DNA from: Thermoguttaceae bacterium
GTDB lineage: Bacteria > Planctomycetota > Planctomycetia > Pirellulales > Thermoguttaceae
Length of the DNA stretch: 28,761 bases
Direction of reading: 5' to 3'
Assembly: GCA_017454585.1 (NCBI GenBank)
Contig: JAFTCU010000105.1
Location: 1 to 28,761 of the forward strand
Shown: piece after piece, positions 1-5,578 of the stretch
Layout: each line of letters begins with the position of its first letter
Position numbering within the stretch: position 1 is the first letter of the stretch
Translations under genes and position numbers: made by a program
The notes under the pieces: generated by a model
The model's input: the letters and a program-made list of their open reading frames with translations, nothing else
Database searches by the model: none
Told to the model about the DNA's origin: nothing

Positions 1-306
1 CTGCGTCCTTTGCTGATCGACCTGCTTCTGGTCCTCGTTTCCCGTGGGCACAGCAGTGATATGCAGCGTTTCGGTTTCTTCTCGCACAATTCCCCGGTAA
101 GCGGAAAAGGAACTTTCTCGAGCCGTGCGCGTCAGCTTGGCGCCAGCGCGAGTGCGGAAAATATTTACATGGGATCCTACAGCGGAAACGCCGCCAATAA
201 CGCCTGGATCAACAGCAGCGGACACCGTGCCAATATGCTTGGTGGTTACTCCCGCGTTGGAGTCGGACGAATCGGCGGATTCTTCACCCAAATGTTCGGA
301 AGATGA
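1..306 (+). CDS. CAP/SCP-superfamily secreted protein, C-terminal part (5' end outside window)
   Basis: The reading frame is open from the first base, so the gene starts to the left of the window. The visible residues match the second half of a bacterial CAP (cysteine-rich secretory/PR-1-like) domain: a HSSDM segment followed by FFSHNSP, then AENIYMG, then WINSSGHRANML, then VGVGR. In CAP proteins the histidines of the H-x-x-DM and GHR motifs and the acidic residue of the EN motif line the central cavity. Bacterial CAP proteins are usually secreted; their substrates are mostly unknown. No disulfide cysteines are visible here, as is usual for bacterial members. The gene ends just before a hairpin terminator. 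Family assignment is firm; a specific role cannot be given. Confidence 0.8.
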   Translation: MRPLLIDLLLVLVSRGHSSDMQRFGFFSHNSPVSGKGTFSSRARQLGASASAENIYMGSYSGNAANNAWINSSGHRANMLGGYSRVGVGRIGGFFTQMFGR

Positions 307-341
307 TTTTTTAGCGAAACCTTAACCGGAACCATTTATTC

Positions 342-388
342 AGGTTTTTGAAGAGGGGCTTTTCCCTCTTTGAAAACCTTTTTATTTT
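342..388 (+). terminator. Rho-independent terminator after the CAP-domain gene
   Basis: An inverted repeat with arms AGGTTTTTGAAGAGGG (342-357) and CCCTCTTTGAAAACCT (364-379), interrupted by a 2x2 mismatch, is followed by a T-rich run. It lies 36 bases after the stop codon. Confidence 0.75.
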
Positions 389-416
389 GGCCTCATGAAT
401 CTTCTTTTCCCTGGCC

Positions 417-445
417 TTGACTTTTCTTTCAAAGTCCTGTAAAAT
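417..445 (+). promoter_or_regulatory. Sigma-70-type promoter for the lipoprotein gene
   Basis: TTGACT (417-422), a 17-base spacer and TAAAAT (440-445). Transcription would begin near 452, which fits a start codon at 492 better than the upstream TTG at 462. Confidence 0.6.
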
Positions 446-491
446 TAAATAAATTGACCCATTGAGTTCCTCCTTTCAGATTCCTGAGCCT

Positions 492-1574
492 ATGAAACTC
501 CACATATTCTTTTTACTGTTTCCACTCCTTTGCCTCGTCGGCTGCCACAAGACGGAGGAGGGGCAAGAGCCGAATCTGATCACGGACGAGCAGGCGATTG
601 AATTCTCACAGACGATTGAAAAATCGCTGAAGGCTGGCGATCCGGAACCGCTTGTACGCGCGGTAAACTGGAGTTCCCTGACCGACCGCGTTCTGGTCGG
701 GATCCCTGAAAAAGACCGGGGGCGCTTTGACCGCCGCTACCTGATCCAGCTTTTTTCCGGCAGTGACTCCCTTGTCCAGAGCATCGCGCAGAAAGTCAAA
801 GCGGGGGGATCTTACCACTTTCTGCGTCTGAGAAAACTCAACGACCAGACTTTCGTTGCAACGTTCCGCCTCATTGATGCGGATGGAGGGCTGGACTACC
901 ACGACCTTTACCTCGCGCGCCGGGGGCTTAATCTCGTTCAGATCGAGGATTTTTACCTCTACCATTTTGGAGAGACGTATTCCGAATCACTCCGTCGTAC
1001 TCTGGCTCCTGAACTTTATTTTGAGGGTGTGAAAGATTTCGGTATGACTCTGACCGGTCAAATGCAGATTCTGATTCGAGAAAATACCGAGTTGATCAGT
1101 GAGTTGACCAAAGCGTATGAGGCCAAAAATATTCAGCGTTCCCTCGATTTGTACGACCAGCTTCCCGAGGAACTGCAAAGGCTGAAAACGTTCCAGTTTT
1201 GGCGTCTCAAAATTGCGCAAAGTCACCCCGACCCGAGCGTTTATGTGTTTGTGCTGGCGGATGTACGAAAGCGTTTTGAGAAAGAAGTGTGGGCGGATTT
1301 TCTCTCACTCGACTATTTTCTCAATCGCAAGGAGTTCCAGAACGCGTTAATTTGTCTGGATCGCATTGATTTTCTCGTGGGCGGAGATCCGTATCTGGAG
1401 AGTTTTCGCTGCTGGGCGTACCTGAATCTGAATAACGTGAAAGAAGCTCAAAAGCATCTGAACGCTGGCCTTGCAAAAGAGCCGGGCCTGGCGGAGGACC
1501 CATCCTTCAAGAGTTTGAAAAAGCGGCTGGAAATGATGGAAAGCAAGCCGCTCAACCCGTTTGAGAATCAATAA
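492..1574 (+). CDS. Lipoprotein with C-terminal helical repeats, function unknown
   Basis: A 360-residue protein of no family I can name. It begins with a lipoprotein signal peptide: Met-Lys, a hydrophobic stretch, and the lipobox LVGC with Cys18 as the predicted lipidated residue, so it should be membrane-anchored and periplasmic. I chose the ATG at 492 because it puts the signal peptide at the very N-terminus; a TTG at 462 in the same frame would add ten residues before it. The middle (residues about 30-190) looks like a mixed alpha/beta globular domain. The last 170 residues are helical with a spacing that resembles TPR repeats (FWRLKIAQ, ALICLDRID, CWAYLNLNNVKEAQKHLNAGL). It has its own promoter upstream and a shared terminator downstream. 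A protein-protein interaction role is plausible but is inference. Confidence 0.75.
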   Translation: MKLHIFFLLFPLLCLVGCHKTEEGQEPNLITDEQAIEFSQTIEKSLKAGDPEPLVRAVNWSSLTDRVLVGIPEKDRGRFDRRYLIQLFSGSDSLVQSIAQKVKAGGSYHFLRLRKLNDQTFVATFRLIDADGGLDYHDLYLARRGLNLVQIEDFYLYHFGETYSESLRRTLAPELYFEGVKDFGMTLTGQMQILIRENTELISELTKAYEAKNIQRSLDLYDQLPEELQRLKTFQFWRLKIAQSHPDPSVYVFVLADVRKRFEKEVWADFLSLDYFLNRKEFQNALICLDRIDFLVGGDPYLESFRCWAYLNLNNVKEAQKHLNAGLAKEPGLAEDPSFKSLKKRLEMMESKPLNPFENQ

Positions 1575-1590
1575 AAGCGCATAACGACAT

Positions 1591-1637
1591 AAAAACCGCC
1601 CTGCAGGAACGACGTTTCCTTTTCAGGACGGTTTTTT
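1591..1637. terminator. Bidirectional terminator between convergent genes
   Basis: Arms AAAAACCGCCCTG (1591-1603) and CAGGACGGTTTTT form a 13-bp stem with a single mismatch. A-run and T-run flank it, so it can end transcription from both the lipoprotein gene (+) and the 108-aa gene (-). Confidence 0.75.
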
Positions 1638-1655
1638 CTCAAAAAATCAGTGAAC

Positions 1656-1982
1656 TCACCAGCCAATCATCATGTTGGATTCGATAGTCTTTTTGGCGCG
1701 TTCCAGGTCGGTACCGGTTTCCTGCATATAGAGACGAATGGCATGCACTTTGTCCCCGGAGGCTTTCGCAAGACATTCCCGTGCGATATTACACGGATCA
1801 ATTCCTTCCGGAGAGATTCCCAGAGCGGCCTTGGAGATGACCCACAGGTTCCTCGGGCGTTTCGAAATACGAATGGCCTCTTCCGTCGGGTAATATTCCG
1901 CGAGAACCTTACGGGCTTGCGCTTCATCTTCCGCATTTGCGATAACGATGTGCGCTCTGGTTTCAATTTCAAACAAAGGCAT
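1656..1982 (-). CDS. Conserved-looking small protein, 108 aa, function unknown
   Basis: I do not recognise this as a named family. The protein begins MPLFEIETRAHIVIANAEDEAQARK, has no signal peptide or membrane segment, and should be cytoplasmic. The N-terminal 40 residues suggest a small alpha/beta fold (strand, strand, helix). The middle carries the striking segment RISKRPRNLWVISKAALG, and the end is helical. The start is supported by a GGAG Shine-Dalgarno about nine bases upstream. The gene stands alone with its own promoter (2068-2095) and a terminator shared with the convergent lipoprotein gene. From style and context it could be a lineage-specific planctomycete protein. Confidence 0.7.
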   Translation of the reverse strand: MPLFEIETRAHIVIANAEDEAQARKVLAEYYPTEEAIRISKRPRNLWVISKAALGISPEGIDPCNIARECLAKASGDKVHAIRLYMQETGTDLERAKKTIESNMMIGW

Positions 1983-2067
1983 AATTTTTGTCTCCTTCTC
2001 AGATCCGATAATGAAACAGTCTTTGAATTCTGATGGGTGTTTGGAAAATATAACGTCCCAACCCTTG

Positions 2068-2095
2068 AGTATAAATCTTTTTTTTTATTTTGCAA
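2068..2095 (-). promoter_or_regulatory. Candidate promoter for the 108-aa protein gene
   Basis: Read on the minus strand: TTGCAA (2090-2095), a 16-base A-rich spacer, TATACT (2068-2073). The same two hexamers, with a 17-base spacer, precede dnaG. Confidence 0.5.
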
Positions 2096-2264
2096 GCCCA
2101 TTAAGAGAAAAAAAAGAGAAATTTTGGAAAAAACGGTCAAATAGAAACGAAGAAAGGAATCCGGTAAAGTGGAAAAGCAGACACAGAATGACAAATTCTT
2201 TTCACCTGGCATCCGAGGTTTCGCCTGAAAATGGCATCAGATCCCTAAATTTTTCTCCCCCCCC

Positions 2265-2292
2265 TTGACAGAAAATCAGATTCCTATATAAT
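2265..2292 (+). promoter_or_regulatory. Consensus sigma-70 promoter of the tandem tRNA-Val genes
   Basis: Perfect -35 TTGACA (2265-2270), 16-base spacer, perfect -10 TATAAT (2287-2292). The predicted start near 2299 is about ten bases before the first tRNA. A C-tract precedes the -35 box. Confidence 0.9.
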
Positions 2293-2309
2293 TCAGTTAT
2301 CATTTATGG

Positions 2310-2383
2310 GAGCGGCTAGCTCAGTTGGTTAGAGCACCAGCTCGACAAGCTGGGGGTCACAAGTTCAAGTCTCGTGTCGCTCA
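2310..2383 (+). tRNA. tRNA-Val (GAC), copy 1
   Basis: The 74 bases fold as a full cloverleaf. The acceptor stem is GAGCGGC with GTCGCTC (one G-T pair). The D arm has GCTC/GAGC with loop AGTTGGTTA, the anticodon stem is CCAGC/GCTGG, and the T loop is TTCAAGT. The anticodon loop is TCGACAA, giving anticodon GAC (valine, GTC/GTT codons); the discriminator base is A, as expected for tRNA-Val. Two departures from the norm are seen: position 33 is C rather than the nearly universal U, and the T stem (ACAAG/CTCGT) has an A-C mismatch. CCA is not encoded. Confidence 0.88.
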
Positions 2384-2394
2384 TTAATGATTTT

Positions 2395-2408
2395 CCTGAA
2401 ATTTCAGG
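2395..2408. repeat. 14-bp perfect palindrome between the two tRNAs
   Basis: CCTGAAATTTCAGG lies in the 44-base spacer between the tRNA genes. In the precursor transcript it could form a short hairpin and mark a processing site; that function is inference. Confidence 0.5.
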
Positions 2409-2427
2409 AGCCGAACTTTTTAAGTTT

Positions 2428-2501
2428 GAGCGGCTAGCTCAGTTGGTTAGAGCACCAGCTCGACAAGCTGGGGGTCACAAGTTCAAGTCTCGTGTCGCTC
2501 A
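2428..2501 (+). tRNA. tRNA-Val (GAC), copy 2
   Basis: Identical over all 74 bases to the copy at 2310-2383, including the C at position 33 and the A-C mismatch in the T stem. The 44-base spacer has no separate promoter, so both tRNAs are probably cut from one precursor that starts at the promoter at 2265-2292 and stops at the hairpin at 2512-2539. Confidence 0.88.
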
Positions 2502-2511
2502 TTCTTTTTTT

Positions 2512-2539
2512 ACCTCGCGTCCCCCCGCGGGGTTTTTTT
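2512..2539 (+). terminator. Terminator of the tRNA-Val unit
   Basis: Stem ACCTCGCG (2512-2519) with CGCGGGGT (2526-2533), loop TCCCCC, followed by a run of seven T. It is ten bases after the second tRNA. Confidence 0.88.
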
Positions 2540-2591
2540 ATGTAAATTTGGAAAAAACGGTGAAATTTTGTGTATTTCTTCTGAATTACTC

Positions 2592-2620
2592 TTGAAAAAT
2601 CTCGTAAATCCTGATAAAGT
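2592..2620 (+). promoter_or_regulatory. Candidate promoter for the oxoamine-synthase-like gene
   Basis: TTGAAA (2592-2597), 17-base spacer, TAAAGT (2615-2620). The spacing is ideal but the -10 match is only moderate. It would give a leader of about 75 bases. Confidence 0.4.
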
Positions 2621-2703
2621 AATAAAGTATTCGCAGGGATTTATTTATCGCCAGGGTTTGGGCCACGGTGGCCTGAAGCTGGTGTTCACATTTTTCCGTT
2701 TTT

Positions 2704-3759
2704 ATGTTTTCGTTCTGTCCGTCCGATTTTTTAGCGATCCGTACAGCTCCGGAAATTATGCAGCTGACGTTTGATTCTGAGGAATCCGTGAATTATTATC
2801 GGATTCTTGAGAGGAAAGTCACGCAATTTTTTAACGCGGAAAGTGTGTTATTTTTCCCGGATGGCTATTTGGCGGTTGTGGCGATCTTGCGCAATCTCAT
2901 TCAGGAGGATGATCTGCTTTTCCTCCAGGAGCCTGTGGAAGGACTGATCCCCGACGCATTGGAGATTCTTCAGCGTCAATACAAAAATCTTCAGGTTCGG
3001 GTCCTTACGGAAGAGTCTTTTACGTCGATCCCCTCTTCGGTTTCCCGTGTAGTCATTTTGGCTAAGGGGGTTTGCGAAAATACGTGCTCTGTTGCGCCCA
3101 TTAAAACCTGGAAGCAGCAGTTGGACCGGCTTTGGAAGAAAACCCATATCCCCAGTATCGTGATTCTTGACGATTCCTGTGGTGTGGGGCTGCTCGGCCC
3201 GAATCATCGAGGAACGTTTGACTGCTTTGGGATCACCGCTAATGAAGTCCCTGATCCGAGTGGAGGAGTGCAGTATTTCTTTAGCGGGTCTCTGGCCGAA
3301 ACCCTGGGAGCAAGTGGGGGATTTATCGTCGGGAGGAAAAAGTGGCTAAGGACGATTCACCAGACCGACCCGTGCTGCTGCTCACGAAGCGAAATGCCTC
3401 TTTCCGGTGTAGTGGTTGCAGAGAAAGCCCTTCAGCTTGCCAGTGAGGCGGACAGACACGAGAAACTCTGGAACAATGTTCAGATTCTTCGTGAAAGGCT
3501 TGACGCCCATAAAATCACTTATATTTCAGATCCTCTTTTGCCTTTTGTTTTGGTGAAGGTTCAAAATCCGAAAGAAGTGTGGAAGAAAATGACACTCCGC
3601 GGCTGCCGAGTTGGTTTAACGCATTTCACGAAAAAATCCAGCCTTTGTCTGGCTGTCAACGCGGCCCATACGGAAAAAGAAATCGATTATTTGGCGCAGA
3701 GCCTCGAATTTGTGCTGACTCACAAAGAAGAAGGCGAAAGCGCCGGTCTTCAATCGTAG
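2704..3759 (+). CDS. Alpha-oxoamine-synthase (BioF/Kbl)-like PLP-fold protein lacking the catalytic lysine
   Basis: A 351-residue protein of the fold-type I PLP enzyme group, closest in motif layout to 8-amino-7-oxononanoate synthase and glycine C-acetyltransferase. YYRILERKVTQFFNAESVLFF (31-51) matches the family's H-x-x-LE...F-x-G segment, DDSCGVGLLGPNHRG (156-170) its DEAHGTGVLGPxGRG motif, and SGSLAETLGASGGFIVG (194-210) its GTLSKALGxxGG motif. Two key residues are altered: the His of DEAHG is Cys159, and the Schiff-base lysine of LSKALG is Glu199. The protein is also somewhat short (relatives are about 390 residues), mainly at the N-terminus. It therefore probably does not perform the usual PLP-dependent condensation. 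The start at 2704 is the only ATG upstream of the SDFLA segment, which resembles the family's NDYLGL motif, but no good ribosome binding site is seen. The frame is intact, so it is more likely a diverged protein than a decaying gene. Confidence 0.75.
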   Translation: MFSFCPSDFLAIRTAPEIMQLTFDSEESVNYYRILERKVTQFFNAESVLFFPDGYLAVVAILRNLIQEDDLLFLQEPVEGLIPDALEILQRQYKNLQVRVLTEESFTSIPSSVSRVVILAKGVCENTCSVAPIKTWKQQLDRLWKKTHIPSIVILDDSCGVGLLGPNHRGTFDCFGITANEVPDPSGGVQYFFSGSLAETLGASGGFIVGRKKWLRTIHQTDPCCCSRSEMPLSGVVVAEKALQLASEADRHEKLWNNVQILRERLDAHKITYISDPLLPFVLVKVQNPKEVWKKMTLRGCRVGLTHFTKKSSLCLAVNAAHTEKEIDYLAQSLEFVLTHKEEGESAGLQS

Positions 3760-3767
3760 TTTCCTGC

Positions 3768-4223
3768 TTATTTTACGGGACGCTGTGAATCCTCTGATTT
3801 CAAATATTTCTTGACGATCGTCTCGATATTTCCATCATTGATCAAATTGATCTCATAGGGAGCTTCTGCGTTTCCGTTGGAAACTTTTCCCTGGGTCTCT
3901 TCCTGGGCGGTAAACGATTCGCAGAGATGCTGGTGACCTGCCGGCCCAGTGAGGACTTTCGGCGAGAAACATTTCAGAGTTACGCTCCCATTTTCTCCCG
4001 GGACCATATCGACCCGTTCCAGAACCAGAGCGTGGAGGTTTCCCTGTACGTCGAGCACCCGGACGGTCATCGTGGCCGGTTTGTCGCGGGGGACGTATAA
4101 AAGGCCCTCGTAATTAACCCCTTCCAGTGTCCAGGTGAACTCCATCATTACCTGCGCCTGCGCGTTTCGGGCAAACGTGAAAAACAGCGCTAAAATGAAA
4201 AAAGAAAGGATTTTTTGCGTCAT
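3768..4223 (-). CDS. Secreted protein, paralogue of its upstream neighbour, function unknown
   Basis: A 151-residue protein with a clear signal peptide (hydrophobic segment around residues 5-18, cleavage likely after the Ala-rich RNAQA). The mature part begins with a beta-rich stretch (MEFTWTLEGVNYEGLLYVPRD, then TMTVRVLD) that lines up with FSWLNDTLPREALLIAPP and LVIVRVLSE in the adjacent gene. Both also end in an I-V-x-KYL helix. The start codon overlaps the stop of the upstream gene as ATGA, so the two are translationally coupled and likely arose by tandem duplication. The 3' end faces the oxoamine-synthase-like gene with an 8-base gap. I do not recognise the family. Confidence 0.75.
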   Translation of the reverse strand: MTQKILSFFILALFFTFARNAQAQVMMEFTWTLEGVNYEGLLYVPRDKPATMTVRVLDVQGNLHALVLERVDMVPGENGSVTLKCFSPKVLTGPAGHQHLCESFTAQEETQGKVSNGNAEAPYEINLINDGNIETIVKKYLKSEDSQRPVK

Positions 4224-4696
4224 TTATTTTTTTCAGGGGGTAAGTACTTTTGAACGATTTTTTCTTCTTTGTCAGGAGGGACAGGCTTTACGAGACACGC
4301 GGTCAGTTTCTCGCCGAGGTCCACCGCTCCGTATTCTTTACCCGTGATGAGGACATTGGGAGGAACGGCCTTTTCCGCGTCACTTTTCCCCCAAATCGTG
4401 CGAGGTTCCGAACACGTGAGGACTAATTCGTCGGGATTTTCCGTGCTTTGAGTGAGGGTTCCGCGGGCTGCCGCGAGGGATTCGAGCGTTTCATCCTCCG
4501 AAAGAACACGCACAATGACGAGTGGGACTTTGTGAGGAGGTGCGATCAACAGGGCTTCGCGCGGCAAGGTGTCATTCAGCCATGAAAACTCCAGGTAAAG
4601 TGTCGGCTGCGGTTCTTCAGTATCCTCGGCTTTTGTTATGGCGGCAGCAAAAGCAAGACAAAACAGGCAAACGACAAAATTCAGGTTTCGGGTCAT
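4220..4696 (-). CDS. Secreted protein, first of a coupled paralogue pair, function unknown
   Basis: A 158-residue protein with a signal peptide (MTRNLNFVVCLFCLAFAAA, cleavage likely near KAEDT). The mature protein is predicted beta-rich, with the segment LEFSWLNDTLPREALLIAPP followed by VPLVIVRVLSEDE; the related segment is found in the downstream neighbour. The C-terminus IVQKYLPPEKNK is basic and helical. It is the first gene of a two-gene unit with a candidate promoter about 40 bases upstream (4736-4763). No catalytic motif or cysteine pattern suggests an enzymatic role. A periplasmic or envelope role next to the kdsC-LPS unit is possible but only inferred. Confidence 0.75.
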   Translation of the reverse strand: MTRNLNFVVCLFCLAFAAAITKAEDTEEPQPTLYLEFSWLNDTLPREALLIAPPHKVPLVIVRVLSEDETLESLAAARGTLTQSTENPDELVLTCSEPRTIWGKSDAEKAVPPNVLITGKEYGAVDLGEKLTACLVKPVPPDKEEKIVQKYLPPEKNK

Positions 4697-4735
4697 AATT
4701 GCACCGTAGTAATTTGTGGGTGAAAATTCAACTCT

Positions 4736-4763
4736 ATTTTACTTTTTTTTCATGATTCATCAA
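4736..4763 (-). promoter_or_regulatory. Candidate promoter for the secreted paralogue pair
   Basis: On the minus strand TTGATG (4758-4763), 16-base spacer rich in A, TAAAAT (4736-4741). It would give a leader of about 30 bases. Confidence 0.45.
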
Positions 4764-4896
4764 GGGGGAGGTTGGACGAAGAAATGAAGGTTTCGTTTTG
4801 CATGAAGACGTTTTCTCTGTTTTGCCTGGCTTGACTAAATTCCTGGTCTCTGAAGATCGAGGCATAATAAAAAACCGTATTTTTTCCAAACTCGTG

Positions 4897-4925
4897 TTTA
4901 ATTATTTGGGAGATTATGGTATAAT
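4897..4925 (+). promoter_or_regulatory. Extended -10 promoter for kdsC
   Basis: Perfect -10 TATAAT (4920-4925) preceded by TGG, forming an extended -10 element; the -35 TTTAAT (4897-4902) is weak, at 17-base spacing. The leader to kdsC would be about 87 bases. Confidence 0.6.
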
Positions 4926-5018
4926 AGAAAAGAATTGGGGAAATCTGGTTTGCCCGAATGATTTGTTCCCTGACTTATTTCTGGAACGACCTTTGAAAAC
5001 CCGAATTGGAGAAAAACG

Positions 5019-5528
5019 ATGGATTTAACATCCAAATTTCAAAAAATCCGCATGATTCTTTCAGATGTTGACGGTTGCCTGACCGATGGAGCGCTCATTT
5101 TTGACGAGCAGGGAAACGAGATCAAAGCGTTTCACGCCCGCGATGGTTTGGGAATCTCGATCTGGAAGCGTAAGGGAGGCCTGATTGGTTTTGTGACCCG
5201 CCGCTGTACGCCCGTGGTGCGGAAACGTGCCGAGGAATTAAATATTCACGAGCTTTGCCAGGGAGTCGAAAACAAGCTGGAAATGCTTGCGGCTATTTGC
5301 AAAAAATACGAGCTGAAACCGGAACAAATTGCCTATGTAGGTGATGATTTGGTGGATTACGCCATCATGAAGGCGGTGGGTATTTCTGCCTGTCCGGCTG
5401 ATTCTGTCCCGGAAATTCTTGCAGCAGCGGATTATGTTTGCAAAACCAAAGGGGGGCGAGGTGTAGTGCGTGAGGTGATCGAACAAATTCTGAAGTCCCG
5501 AAATGAATGGAAAGATTTCGGTTTTTAA
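5019..5528 (+). CDS. kdsC: 3-deoxy-D-manno-octulosonate 8-phosphate phosphatase
   Basis: A 169-residue HAD-superfamily phosphatase of the KdsC type, which removes phosphate from Kdo 8-phosphate to give Kdo, the inner-core sugar of lipopolysaccharide. Motif I is LSDVDGCLTDG near residues 14-24 (nucleophile and acid/base Asp), motif II is the Thr of GFVTRR near residue 54, and the metal-binding motif is YVGDDLVD near 107-114. The C-terminal GGRGVVREVIEQIL is characteristic of KdsC. The length is normal for the family, which works as a cytoplasmic tetramer. Motif II usually reads TGR; here it is TRR, a small deviation. A GGAG ribosome site lies upstream of the ATG. The next gene, 50 bases on, encodes an LPS-transport-like protein, matching the kdsC-lptC order known in proteobacteria. 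A phosphatase for another 8-phosphate ulosonic acid is a less likely alternative. Confidence 0.88.
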   Translation: MDLTSKFQKIRMILSDVDGCLTDGALIFDEQGNEIKAFHARDGLGISIWKRKGGLIGFVTRRCTPVVRKRAEELNIHELCQGVENKLEMLAAICKKYELKPEQIAYVGDDLVDYAIMKAVGISACPADSVPEILAAADYVCKTKGGRGVVREVIEQILKSRNEWKDFGF

Positions 5529-5578
5529 TTCGTCCTTAATCCTTTCCGGGCCAGATTTCCGTAATCCAGGGAGTTTTC

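Larger units (their letters stand above)
1983..2309. other. Intergenic region of 327 bases with two divergent promoters
   Basis: Between the small protein (-) and the tRNA genes (+). It contains the minus-strand promoter near 2068-2095, the plus-strand tRNA promoter at 2265-2292 and a purine-rich stretch at about 2105-2165. Open frames here show no coding character and no good ribosome binding site. Confidence 0.6.
4697..5018. other. Intergenic region of 322 bases between divergent units
   Basis: It carries a minus-strand promoter for the secreted pair and a plus-strand promoter for kdsC. A 76-codon open frame crosses its right half into kdsC, but it has no ribosome binding site and no recognisable protein character. 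Nothing else is seen. Confidence 0.55.

Noticed and set aside
2310..2501. tRNA pair as the attachment site of an integrated element
   Set aside because: No integrase, no further partial tRNA repeat and no phage-like gene is seen in the window; the duplication looks like a simple tandem gene copy.
2374..2595. A 73-codon open frame over the second tRNA
   Set aside because: It runs through tRNA and terminator sequence and has no independent support.
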